64,000 bases of DNA from Bradyrhizobium lablabi (lineage in GTDB: Bacteria > Pseudomonadota > Alphaproteobacteria > Rhizobiales > Xanthobacteraceae), in assembly GCF_018129385.1 (NCBI RefSeq), contig NZ_JAFCLN010000020.1, positions 1 through 64,000 of the forward strand, written 5' to 3'. The position numbers were made by a program, and so were the translations under genes. Shown piece by piece: positions 43,526 to 51,941 of this stretch; within the stretch, counting starts at the first letter, position 1, and every line of letters begins with the position of its first letter. Under the pieces are notes generated by a model. It was not told where the DNA came from and made no database searches. It saw only the letters and a program-made list of their open reading frames with translations.

Positions 43526-44116
43526 ATGCGCATCGGGCTGCTCGGCGGCTCGTTCAATCCGCCGCATGAAGCCCACCGCGCCATCAGCCTGTTCGCGCTC
43601 AAGCGGCTCAAGCTAGATCGCGTCTGGTGGCTGCTGACACCGGGCAATCCGCTCAAGGACCACAACGGACTGCACGCGCTCGCCGAGCGCGCGCAGGCGG
43701 CACGCGAAGTCGCCGGCGACCCGCGCATCGACGTGAGCTGTCTCGAAGCTGTCATCGGTACCCGCTATACTGTAGACACGATTACGCATTTGCGCCGCCG
43801 CATCTCGGGCGTGCGCTTTGTCTGGATCATGGGCGCTGACAATCTTGCGCAGTTCCATCGCTGGAAAGACTGGCGGCGCATCGCATCCGAGGTGCCGCTC
43901 GCTGTGATCGACCGCCCGCCACAAAGTTTTCGCGCGCTCGCCGCACCCGCGGCGCAGGCATTGGCGCGCTACCGTTTGCCCGAGAATGAGGCGGCGAGCC
44001 TGCCGGATCAGCGCTTGCCTGCCTGGGTGTTCCTCACGGGCATGAAACTGAGTCTATCCTCGACCGGACTTAGGAACCCGGACGGGAGCTGGCGGATAAA
44101 TAAGCAACACCCGTGA
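43526..44116 (+). CDS. nadD: Nicotinate-nucleotide adenylyltransferase
   Basis: Adenylylates nicotinate mononucleotide in NAD synthesis. MRIGLLGGSFNPPHEAHRAI holds the GSFNPxHxGH-like nucleotidyltransferase signature; RFVWIMGADNLAQFHRWKDW and the end SSTGLRNPDGSW (the S-S-T-x-I/L-R motif) are diagnostic. I chose the ATG at 43526, which starts directly at the Rossmann strand. The frame is open upstream to a TTG at 43475, adding 17 residues (LREDSTASHAIPFYTQG), and alphaproteobacterial NadD often has such a short extension, so the start could be there. Confidence 0.94.
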   Translation: MRIGLLGGSFNPPHEAHRAISLFALKRLKLDRVWWLLTPGNPLKDHNGLHALAERAQAAREVAGDPRIDVSCLEAVIGTRYTVDTITHLRRRISGVRFVWIMGADNLAQFHRWKDWRRIASEVPLAVIDRPPQSFRALAAPAAQALARYRLPENEAASLPDQRLPAWVFLTGMKLSLSSTGLRNPDGSWRINKQHP

Positions 44117-44241
44117 GTGTCGTGCAGGGTTACTGGAATATTGAAACCATTAACCCCACATGCGTAGTATGGTCCGTGGGCGGCCCAAGGATTCGGTCGT
44201 CCGCGATACAGTGAAAGGAATGGTCCCTGGCCACATCTGTA

Positions 44242-44676
44242 TTGTCCAAGTCTGTTTTACCGAAGGGTTCAAAGACCACTGGTTCAAAGACCGCGCGTAA
44301 AACATCGACCCCCACTACGGCCTTGCAGGCGCAACCCGACGCCGACAAGACGCTGAACATGATCCTCTCCCGCCTCGACGATATGAAGGCGGAAGAAACG
44401 GTCACCATCGACCTTCGCGGCAAATCGGCATACTCCGACTACATGGTTGTCACGACGGGCCGGGTAAACCGGCACGTCGGCGCGATCGCGGAGAACGTGA
44501 CCAAGGCGCTGAAGGAAACCGGCATCAAGAGCATTCACGTCGAGGGCTTGCCCAATTGCGACTGGGTGCTGATCGATTCCGGCGATGTGATCCTGCACGT
44601 GTTCAGGCCCGAGGTACGCGAGTTCTACAATCTCGAGCGATTGTGGGCTCAAGGCCCGGCGGTGAAGGCGGTCTAG
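44242..44676 (+). CDS. rsfS: Ribosomal silencing factor RsfS (Iojap family)
   Basis: Binds L14 and prevents subunit joining. The core from about residue 35 is typical: ILSRLDDMKAEETVTIDLRG, SAYSDYMVVTTGRVNRHVGA, LPNCDWVLIDSGDVILHVFR. The N-terminus is Lys/Thr/Pro-rich and has no ATG in frame: the choices are TTG at 44242 or CTG at 44227, and AAAGGAA (44214-44220) is spaced for the latter. I list the TTG, but the true start may be the CTG. It lies between nadD and rlmH, the conserved order. Confidence 0.94.
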   Translation: MSKSVLPKGSKTTGSKTARKTSTPTTALQAQPDADKTLNMILSRLDDMKAEETVTIDLRGKSAYSDYMVVTTGRVNRHVGAIAENVTKALKETGIKSIHVEGLPNCDWVLIDSGDVILHVFRPEVREFYNLERLWAQGPAVKAV

Positions 44677-44724
44677 TCAGTTCGAGCCGATGCGAATCGG
44701 CTGGCGCGCATATACGGTGCGCGC

Positions 44725-45204
44725 ATGCGCCTCGTCGTCATCGCCATCGGCCGCCTGAAGCAGGGCCCGGAACGGGAGCTTGCGGAACGTTACCGCGAGC
44801 GCTTCGACGACACCGGCCGCAAGCTCGGCTTTCGCGGCCTGGAGATTCATGAAATTCCGGAAAGCCGCGCGCGCGAGGCGGCAACCCGCATGGCGGAAGA
44901 AGCGGCTGAGATCTCGGCGCTGATCCCGGAAAAACACGTGCTGATTGCGCTGGACGAGCGCGGCAAAAGCATCGACAGCGCGGCCTTCGCCCAGCATCTG
45001 GGCCGCTTCCGCGATGAGGCCAGGGATGTAATTTTCGTAATCGGCGGCGCGGACGGACTTTCGCCCGAATTGCGGCGCAAGGCAAAGCTCACGATCGCGT
45101 TCGGAGCGGCGACCTGGCCGCACCAGATGGTTCGCGTGATGCTCCTGGAACAGATTTATCGGGCCGCGACCATTTTGGCCGGCCACCCCTATCACCGGGC
45201 ATAG
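44725..45204 (+). CDS. rlmH: 23S rRNA pseudouridine-1915 N3-methyltransferase
   Basis: The 159-aa SPOUT methyltransferase modifies pseudouridine 1915 of helix 69. MRLVVIAIGRLKQGPERELA at the N-terminus, LDERGKSIDSAAFA, FVIGGADGLS (SAM loop) and the C-terminal LLEQIYRAATILAGHPYHR knot motif are all present. It follows rsfS by 48 bases. Confidence 0.97.
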   Translation: MRLVVIAIGRLKQGPERELAERYRERFDDTGRKLGFRGLEIHEIPESRAREAATRMAEEAAEISALIPEKHVLIALDERGKSIDSAAFAQHLGRFRDEARDVIFVIGGADGLSPELRRKAKLTIAFGAATWPHQMVRVMLLEQIYRAATILAGHPYHRA

Positions 45205-45229
45205 GGCAAAGAAGGCACTTTTCGACGAG

Positions 45230-46591
45230 ATGCAATCAGCGCGGGACACTTCTTCCTCCTTGGGCACCGCCTGTCGCGGTCAGCGCATCTCCATCTCACT
45301 TTCGCTCGCCTTGTTGTCCGCGGCCGTGATGAACCTCTCACCTGCCGTTTCACAGACGGCGCCGCCGGCGCCAGCCGTTTCGCCCGAGGCGATAAAACAG
45401 CGCGAGCAGGAACTGGAAGCGGCGCGCGCGCAACAGAAGCGCGCCACCGAGCTACAGCAAAAGCTGCAAGCCGACATCGCAGCGATCGGCCAGGACCGCA
45501 GCAAGCTCAACCAGCAACTGATCGACATCGCAGGCCAGGTACGCGGCGTCGAGACGCGCATCAGCGATGCCGAGCTGCGGCTTGGCCCGCTCGATACTCG
45601 CGAGGCGCAGATCCGAAGCTCGCTGGATTCACGCCGGTCGGAGATCGTCGAAGTGCTGGCCGCCTTGCAGCGCGCCGGCCGGCGCACGCCGCCGGCCCTG
45701 CTGGTGCGCCCCGAGGACGCGCTGCAATCGCTGCGCACCGCCATGCTGCTCGGCGCCGTGGTGCCTGAGCTGCGCGGTCGCGCGGAAAGCCTCACCAACG
45801 ATCTCGGCGAACTGGTCGCGTTGCGGAAAACCATCGCGGCCGAGCGCGACAAGATGGCGGCCGATCGCGACCGGCTGAAAGACGATCAGACCCGCCTCGC
45901 CGCGCTGGTCAACGAGCGGCAGCGCCAGCAGAGCGCGATCGAAAAGGACATGGAAGCCGAATCGGCCCGCGCCGTGGCGTTGGCCAAACAGGTCGACAGC
46001 CTTCAGGGACTGATCGCCAAGATGGAGCTGGACCTGAAGAGCGCGGCGAAAGCGGCCGCGGCCGCCAGCCTCCAAGGGGCGCCCGCCGCCCCCGGCGGCA
46101 AACCGAATACCGGGGCTCTCAGGGATCCCGCCCGTACCAGCCCGGCGGTGGCCTTTGCCTCCGCCAAGGGACTATTCGCCTACCCGGTTAACGGCATCAA
46201 GATTCGCGATTTTGGCGGTTCCGACGGCGCCGGTGGCGTGGAAAAAGGCATTTCTTTGGCGGCCAAGGCCGGGGCCCAGGTCACAACACCTTGTGACGGC
46301 TGGGTTGTTTACGCCGGCCCTTTCCGCAGCTACGGTCAACTCTTGATCCTCAATGCCGGGGGCGGGTATCATGTCCTGATCGCCGGGATGGAGCGCATTT
46401 CGGTCAGCATCGGCCAGTTTGTACTTACGGGTGAGCCGGTCGCGATCATGGGAAAAACCTCGCAGGTCGCATCGATCCTCGCGACTACCGCGAGTCAGCC
46501 CGTGCTCTATGTCGAGTTCCGCAAGGACGGCACTCCAATCGATCCAGGCCCATGGTGGGCCGCAAATGAAGGCGAAAAGGTTCGCGGATGA
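45230..46591 (+). CDS. EnvC-like murein hydrolase activator (degenerate M23/LytM)
   Basis: The 453-aa periplasmic protein has a signal peptide (about 22-44), two long coiled-coil segments rich in Gln/Ala/Arg/Glu (about 52-115 and 190-270), and a C-terminal LytM-like domain (about 310-450). The zinc ligands of active M23 peptidases are replaced: GVEKGISLA instead of HxGxD, and VLYVEFRKDGTPIDPGPWW where HLHFE is expected. This is the pattern of EnvC, which activates amidases instead of cutting peptidoglycan. Its stop overlaps the ctpA start by 4 bases. Confidence 0.9.
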   Translation: MQSARDTSSSLGTACRGQRISISLSLALLSAAVMNLSPAVSQTAPPAPAVSPEAIKQREQELEAARAQQKRATELQQKLQADIAAIGQDRSKLNQQLIDIAGQVRGVETRISDAELRLGPLDTREAQIRSSLDSRRSEIVEVLAALQRAGRRTPPALLVRPEDALQSLRTAMLLGAVVPELRGRAESLTNDLGELVALRKTIAAERDKMAADRDRLKDDQTRLAALVNERQRQQSAIEKDMEAESARAVALAKQVDSLQGLIAKMELDLKSAAKAAAAASLQGAPAAPGGKPNTGALRDPARTSPAVAFASAKGLFAYPVNGIKIRDFGGSDGAGGVEKGISLAAKAGAQVTTPCDGWVVYAGPFRSYGQLLILNAGGGYHVLIAGMERISVSIGQFVLTGEPVAIMGKTSQVASILATTASQPVLYVEFRKDGTPIDPGPWWAANEGEKVRG

Positions 46592-47934
46592 TGCGCAAGA
46601 CTTCAGTAATTCTTCTCAGCGCCGCCACCGGTGCAGCACTGACGCTGTTCGTTACCCAACCCCGGTCCGTGCTGATGGGCTCGAGCGCGCGCGCCGCGAC
46701 CTCCGACACCTATCGCCAGCTCAATCTGTTCGGCGACGTCTTCGAGCGGGTGCGCAGCGACTATGTCGAGAAGCCCGATGATTCGAAGCTGGTCGAATCC
46801 GCCATCAGCGGCATGCTGGCCGGCCTCGATCCGCATTCGAGCTACATGGATGCGAAGAGCTTCCGCGACATGCAGGTGCAGACCCGCGGCGAGTTCGGCG
46901 GTCTCGGCATCGAAGTCACGATGGAAGACGGCCTGATCAAGGTCGTCTCTCCGATCGACGATACCCCGGCCTCGAAGGCCGGCATCATGGCGAACGACAT
47001 CATCACCACGCTCGACGACGAGCAGGTGCAGGGCCTCACCCTGAACCAGGCGGTGGAAAAGATGCGCGGCCCGGTCAACACCAAGATCCGGCTGAAGATC
47101 ATCCGCAAGGGCCAGGACAATCCGATCGAAGTCACGCTGGTACGCGACAATATCCGCGTCCGCTCGGTGCGCGCGCGCGTCGAGCAGGACGACATCGCCT
47201 ATATCCGCATCACCACCTTCAACGAGCAGACCACCGAAGGCCTCAAGCGCGAGGTCAACAACCTGTCCAACCAGCTCGGCGACAAGCTCAAGGGCTTCAT
47301 CATCGACCTGCGCAACAATCCGGGTGGATTGCTGGAAGAAGCCGTGACCGTCTCCGACGCCTTCCTTGAGCGCGGCGAGATCGTCTCCACCCGCGGCCGC
47401 AACGCGGAAGAGACCCAGCGCCGCGCAGCGCATACCGGCGACCTGACCAAGGGCAAGCCGGTCATCGTGCTGATCAACGGCGGCTCGGCTTCGGCCTCCG
47501 AAATCGTCGCCGGCGCGCTCCAGGACCACAAGCGCGCGACGCTGGTCGGCACCCGTTCGTTCGGCAAGGGTTCGGTGCAGACCATCATCCCGCTCGGCTC
47601 GGGCAACGGCGCGCTGCGTCTCACCACCGCGCGCTACTACACGCCGTCGGGCAAGTCGATCCAGGCCAAGGGCATCGTGCCCGACATCGAGGTGTTGCAG
47701 GACGTGCCGGATGAGCTGAAGGCGCGCACCGACACCAAGGGCGAAGCCTCGCTGCGCGGCCATCTGAAGAACGACGGCGACGAGAAGACCGGCTCGCAAT
47801 CCTACGTGCCGCCGGATGCCAAGGACGACAAGGCGCTGAAGACCGCCGCCGACCTGCTGCATGGCATCAAGGCGACCGCCAGCACCAGCCCGCCCGCCAC
47901 CGCCGACAAGCCCGCGGCCAAGGCGGCGAACTGA
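46588..47934 (+). CDS. ctpA: C-terminal processing protease (S41 family)
   Basis: The 448-aa periplasmic protease has a signal anchor (about 5-25), a PDZ domain (about 95-175; GGLGIEVTMEDGLIKVVSPI) and the S41 catalytic core. The Ser/Lys dyad is in NGGSASASEIVAGAL and TRSFGKGSVQT. It degrades or processes envelope proteins. Translationally coupled to the envC-like gene, a pairing conserved in alphaproteobacteria, suggesting joint control of peptidoglycan remodelling. The last ~80 residues are a charged, Ala/Pro-rich tail. A terminator follows at 47961. Confidence 0.95.
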   Translation: MMRKTSVILLSAATGAALTLFVTQPRSVLMGSSARAATSDTYRQLNLFGDVFERVRSDYVEKPDDSKLVESAISGMLAGLDPHSSYMDAKSFRDMQVQTRGEFGGLGIEVTMEDGLIKVVSPIDDTPASKAGIMANDIITTLDDEQVQGLTLNQAVEKMRGPVNTKIRLKIIRKGQDNPIEVTLVRDNIRVRSVRARVEQDDIAYIRITTFNEQTTEGLKREVNNLSNQLGDKLKGFIIDLRNNPGGLLEEAVTVSDAFLERGEIVSTRGRNAEETQRRAAHTGDLTKGKPVIVLINGGSASASEIVAGALQDHKRATLVGTRSFGKGSVQTIIPLGSGNGALRLTTARYYTPSGKSIQAKGIVPDIEVLQDVPDELKARTDTKGEASLRGHLKNDGDEKTGSQSYVPPDAKDDKALKTAADLLHGIKATASTSPPATADKPAAKAAN

Positions 47935-47960
47935 GCAGGTTTCACTGATGCTATTTGTGA

Positions 47961-47989
47961 AAGGGCGGCCTTCGGGCCGCCCTTTTCGT
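47961..47989 (+). terminator. Rho-independent terminator after ctpA
   Basis: AAAGGGCGGCC pairs with GGCCGCCCTTT around TTCG-like loop bases, ending in TTTTCG. It marks the end of the conserved obgE-to-ctpA region's last transcription unit. Confidence 0.8.
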
Positions 47990-48095
47990 TTGAGGTGACG
48001 ATCCCCGGCAAATGCCCGCATGCTCGCGCAAAGGTGAACGTGACGATCCCAGCCGTTTCTGATGATGAAGGGCTTCCACATCACGGAGGTCCTTC

Positions 48096-48428
48096 ATGCC
48101 AGCCTACGCCATCCTCGCCCTCGCCATTGTCGGAGAGGTCGTCGCGACATCAGCGATGAAGGCCTCGGAGGGATTCACCAGGCTGGGCCCTTCGGTGCTG
48201 GTTGTGGCTGGCTACGCTGCCGCATTCTTCCTGCTCGCCAGCATCCTCGATCGGATACCCGTTGGCATTGCCTACGCCATATGGGCGGGCGGCGGCATCG
48301 TGCTGGTCGCGGTCATTGCCTGGGCTGTCTATGGACAGCGCCCCGACTTTGCGGGCGTGGTGGGTATGGGCCTCATCGTGGCCGGCGTTCTCGTTCTCAA
48401 TCTGCTGTCCAGGACGGCCGTGCACTAG
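48096..48428 (+). CDS. Small multidrug resistance (SMR/EmrE-type) transporter
   Basis: The 110-aa protein has four membrane helices, with the essential Glu in helix 1 (LALAIVGEVVATSAMKASEG, Glu14), the SMR motif AYAIWAGGGIVLVAVIAW and a final GLIVAGVLVLNLLS helix. It probably exports quaternary ammonium compounds, polyols or guanidinium as a dual-topology dimer. GGAGG precedes the ATG. It lies immediately after the ctpA terminator; its neighbours do not show its substrate. Confidence 0.92.
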   Translation: MPAYAILALAIVGEVVATSAMKASEGFTRLGPSVLVVAGYAAAFFLLASILDRIPVGIAYAIWAGGGIVLVAVIAWAVYGQRPDFAGVVGMGLIVAGVLVLNLLSRTAVH

Positions 48429-48562
48429 CTGGCCATGCTCCGGGTCGCGGGAGCGATCGTCCCAGCCGGTGGGACTTTCGTCGCCGGCTTACAGGGATTA
48501 GCCTGTCGGGAATCAGGGTCACGAACCCTGCTGGATGCTCGTAGCGAAGCGGAGGTCCGAGG

Positions 48563-49402
48563 ATGAAGACGATCCTGGTGCCCACCCAGAACATTGCAGC
48601 GATGAAACCGGCGCTCGAGGTGGCGGTGCTGCTCGCGCGGCGTACCGGCGCCTACATCGAGGGTTTCCCGCTGCGGGTTGCCATCCCTCCGTATGTCGTG
48701 GCGGAATTGAGCGCCGGCTTTACCCTGGACGCCTACGATTCGCAGCGCGAGGAAGAAACGTCGGAACTGCGGCGTCTGTTCGAGACCTTCATGCAAGGTC
48801 ACGGCATCCCGGCGGCCGGCACAACCGAGGAGTCGCCTTCCTTCGGGTGGTTTGCCGCTGCGCCGGACGATGACAGTTTCATTGGAAGCCGCGGCCGCGC
48901 GTTCGACGTCACTGTCATGAGCAGGCCGGGTGCAGATTCGACCAGCCTGCACCAGCGTGCCGTCGAATTCGGATTGTTCGAGAGCGGCCGGCCCGTTCTG
49001 CTGGCGCCACCTGCGGGCGCGAAGCAGATCGCAACCAACATCATGATCCATTGGAACGGCAGCACCGAGCAGGCGCGCGCGAACGCCTTTGCGATGCCGC
49101 TGTTGCATCTTGCCGACCGTGTCTCGGTATTGACCGTCGCCGGCGGACAAGATGTGCCAGGGCCGTCCGCCGATGACATCATCAGGCAGTTGCGGCACAA
49201 CGGGATCGCCGCCAGACCCGTCCGCGTCAAGTTGGGGGACCGCGACACCGGCGAGGCGGTGCTGGACGCAGCCAGGGCGGAAGGTTGCGACCTCTTGGTC
49301 AAGGGAGCCTTTACCCGCAACAGGCTGCGGCAAATGATCTTCGGCGGCGCTACCAGCTACATCATGGAGCACGCCGACCTGCCGGTCCTGATGGCGCACT
49401 GA
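48563..49402 (+). CDS. Universal stress protein (tandem UspA-like)
   Basis: The 279-aa protein starts MKTILVPTQNIAAMKPALEV, and its last third shows the UspA closing segment GCDLLVKGAFTRNRLRQMIF followed by GGATSYIMEHADLPVLMAH. The G-x2-G-x9-G-S/T ATP motif is only partial (GAFTRNRLRQMIFGGATS). It consists of two UspA-like halves. The ribosome site AGCGGAGG precedes the ATG. Convergent with the AraC-type gene, 12 bases apart. Confidence 0.9.
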   Translation: MKTILVPTQNIAAMKPALEVAVLLARRTGAYIEGFPLRVAIPPYVVAELSAGFTLDAYDSQREEETSELRRLFETFMQGHGIPAAGTTEESPSFGWFAAAPDDDSFIGSRGRAFDVTVMSRPGADSTSLHQRAVEFGLFESGRPVLLAPPAGAKQIATNIMIHWNGSTEQARANAFAMPLLHLADRVSVLTVAGGQDVPGPSADDIIRQLRHNGIAARPVRVKLGDRDTGEAVLDAARAEGCDLLVKGAFTRNRLRQMIFGGATSYIMEHADLPVLMAH

Positions 49403-49414
49403 GAAAGGAACGCC

Positions 49415-50413
49415 TTACACCTCTCCGGGCGGGGTGCAGCCTGGCTTGTCGCCGCCGGTTGATCCCGATCGCCGGAATTGTCCCGGCGGCATACCGAACT
49501 CGCGCTTGAATGCGCGATTGAACGCGGCTTCCGACTCGTACCCGACCTCGGACGCCACCTGTAGCACCGCCTCGCGGGTCGTCTGCAACATTCTCGCAGC
49601 GAGCTGCAATCGCCAGCGCGCCAGATAGGTCAATGGCGGCTCGCCGAGAAACCGCGAAAACCTCTCGGCCAGCACCGAGCGCGAGACGCCCGTCTCGGCG
49701 GCAAGTTCGTCCATGCTCCAATGATGCCGGGGTTTTCGATGCAACAGCGCCAGTGCACCGCCGACGACCGGATCCCGCGCGCCCGCAAGCCAGCCGGTCT
49801 GCTCCGGCGGTAGCGCGTCCATGTAGCGGCGAATGCTCTCGATGAAGAGCGCCTCCGCCATCTTCGAGAGCAGGACCGACTGCCCCGGCCGCGCCGATCC
49901 AGCCTGCGAGACGAGATGGCGAACCGAGTTCTCCAGCCACGCGCCGGCCGCGTCCCCGCGCAGGTTGATCTTGATCATCAGCGGCAGGCCGGCCAGAAAC
50001 AGCCGATCCGCATGGCGCTCGCAGCCGAAATAGCCGCAGACAAACCTCGTCGTCTCACCGCCGCCGCCCAGCCGCATCGTGGTCAGGCTGCCCGCCAAGT
50101 ATTGGTCGAGCGAGGCTCCGCTGTCGAGGAAGGTCGATGGCGAGCCGTTCGACACCGTATGCGCATCGCCATGCGGGATGATCAGGATGTCTCCGGCGAC
50201 AACGGGTATCTCCGCCTCGCCCGGGAAGCACACCACCGCCTTGCCATCGGTGACCAGGTGATAGCTGACCAACCGCTCGGTTCCGGGGGCGAGGACGTGG
50301 GCAACGTTACGCAGGTGCGGCACCGCGAACCCCCAAGGGGCGGTGCACTCCGCGTGATAGAAAATCGCGCCAGTCATGCGCACTGACGTCAGCGCATCAG
50401 ATAGAGCATCCAT
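49415..50413 (-). CDS. AraC-family regulator with cupin_6 sensor domain
   Basis: The 332-aa protein has an N-terminal cupin sensor (about 5-190; VSYHLVTDGKAVVCF, IPHGDAHTVS) and a C-terminal double helix-turn-helix (about 225-320; MDELAAETGVSRSVLAERFS and ASEVGYESEAAFNRAFKREF). The layout matches the AraC/cupin_6 group that controls a neighbouring oxidoreductase. It is divergent from the FAD oxidoreductase gene with 167 bases between, so that gene is the most likely target. ATG at 50413 is used; the frame open further upstream lacks similarity. Confidence 0.92.
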   Translation of the reverse strand: MDALSDALTSVRMTGAIFYHAECTAPWGFAVPHLRNVAHVLAPGTERLVSYHLVTDGKAVVCFPGEAEIPVVAGDILIIPHGDAHTVSNGSPSTFLDSGASLDQYLAGSLTTMRLGGGGETTRFVCGYFGCERHADRLFLAGLPLMIKINLRGDAAGAWLENSVRHLVSQAGSARPGQSVLLSKMAEALFIESIRRYMDALPPEQTGWLAGARDPVVGGALALLHRKPRHHWSMDELAAETGVSRSVLAERFSRFLGEPPLTYLARWRLQLAARMLQTTREAVLQVASEVGYESEAAFNRAFKREFGMPPGQFRRSGSTGGDKPGCTPPGEV

Positions 50414-50580
50414 TTTGCGTGCTCCGCCGGCCGTGACCTCCCGAATACGCGGCAAAGAAGCACGGATTTCCGGCAAAGTTTGGAATTTGGGCTTGCTCTA
50501 GCCTGAACCTGAGGCCGGCCGTCGCCGGCAGCCGGCAATCGGCCGCAGCGGACCGGCGGCAAATCGCTCGGGAGGTTTTC

Positions 50581-51843
50581 ATGGGCAAGGCATTCGACGT
50601 GATCGTCGTGGGTGCGCGCTGCGCCGGTTCGGCAACCGCGATGCTGCTGTCGCGAAGAGGCTACCGGGTGCTGGCGGTCGACCGCGCATCGTTCCCGAGC
50701 GACACCGTTTCAACCCATATCCTGCATCCCCTCGCCGTCGGCGCGCTCGCGCGATGGGGGCTGCTTGATCGGCTGGCGGCGACCGGATGCCCCGCCATCG
50801 ACACCTACGTTTTCGACTTTGGCGCTTTCACAATTTCCGGCGCCCCGGGCACGGAGGAAAATCCCGTCGCCTACTGTCCCCGCCGGACGATCCTCGACAA
50901 GCTGCTCGTCGACGCCGCGGCAGAATCCGGCACGGAAATCCGTGAAGGTTTCGGCGTCGAGGAGATTGTCATCGAAGGCGAACGTGTGGTCGGGATCAAG
51001 GGGCGGTCGAAGCACGGCAGCCCCGTCACGGAATATGCGGACGTTGTCGTCGGAGCCGACGGCCGGCATTCAATGGTGAGCGAAGCCGTTCGCGCCGAGC
51101 CATACCGCGAGAGGCCGTGCCTGCTGGCGGGCTATTACAGCTATTGGCGTGGACTGCCCATGGACGGCCGGTTCGAGTCCTATGTCCGCGACAGGCGTGC
51201 GTTTGCCGTCGCCCCGACCCACGACGATCTGACACTCGTGATCGCCGGATGGCCTTACGCCGAGTTTGCGGAGAACAGAAAGGATGTCGAGGGCAACTAT
51301 TTGAAGACGATCGAGCTGGCGCCGGAATTTGCCAAGCGCCTGCGCAGCGCAACCCGCGTAGCGCCTTTCGCCGGCACGGCCGTGCCGAACTATTTTCGCA
51401 AGCCATTCGGCCACGGCTGGGCGCTCGTCGGGGACGCCGGCTACAACAAGGACTTCGTTACCGCGCAGGGCATTCTCGATGCCTTCCGCGATGCCGAGCT
51501 CTGCGCCGGGGCGCTCGATGAGTCGCTCTCGGGGGCGCGGTCATTCGACGACGCGATGGCTGATTACCAGCGGCTTCGCGACGAGCGCGGCGCAGCGATG
51601 TACGACTTCACCTGCGAACTCGCAACGCTGGAGCCTCCGCCACCCGAGCTGCTGCGTCTGCTTCTGGCGGTGCAGGGCAATCAGGCAGCCATGGACGGAT
51701 TTGCGCGTCTGAACGCCGGCACGATCCTGCCTGCCGAGTTCTTTGCACCCGATAACACCGAAGCGATCCTCGCCGCGGCAGCCGCGATGGCCCACGGCGC
51801 GGCAGGCTCGCCCCGGAATGACTTGCAGAACCGGCCTGCCTAG
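50581..51843 (+). CDS. FAD-dependent oxidoreductase (PHBH / geranylgeranyl-reductase-like)
   Basis: The 420-aa flavoprotein has the Rossmann motif VIVVGARCAGSATAMLLSRR (GxGxxG-like, G-A-R-C-A-G), a mid DG motif VVVGADGRHSMV (about 157-168), and the GD motif ALVGDAGYNKDFVTAQGI (about 281-298). It probably hydroxylates or reduces a small organic substrate. CGGGAGG precedes the ATG. It is divergent from the AraC/cupin regulator gene, which likely senses its substrate. Confidence 0.88.
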   Translation: MGKAFDVIVVGARCAGSATAMLLSRRGYRVLAVDRASFPSDTVSTHILHPLAVGALARWGLLDRLAATGCPAIDTYVFDFGAFTISGAPGTEENPVAYCPRRTILDKLLVDAAAESGTEIREGFGVEEIVIEGERVVGIKGRSKHGSPVTEYADVVVGADGRHSMVSEAVRAEPYRERPCLLAGYYSYWRGLPMDGRFESYVRDRRAFAVAPTHDDLTLVIAGWPYAEFAENRKDVEGNYLKTIELAPEFAKRLRSATRVAPFAGTAVPNYFRKPFGHGWALVGDAGYNKDFVTAQGILDAFRDAELCAGALDESLSGARSFDDAMADYQRLRDERGAAMYDFTCELATLEPPPPELLRLLLAVQGNQAAMDGFARLNAGTILPAEFFAPDNTEAILAAAAAMAHGAAGSPRNDLQNRPA

Positions 51844-51941
51844 GGGCCGGCGAGCCGAGATTGTGGAACGTGTTTCGGCCGCCGAACTGCCGCGTTTTTG
51901 CCTCCCCGTGGTATCGTCGGCCCGGTGATTCGGGGAGGTTT

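Noticed and set aside
46603..48084. 493-codon minus-strand frame opposite ctpA
   Set aside because: Shadow of ctpA and its terminator.
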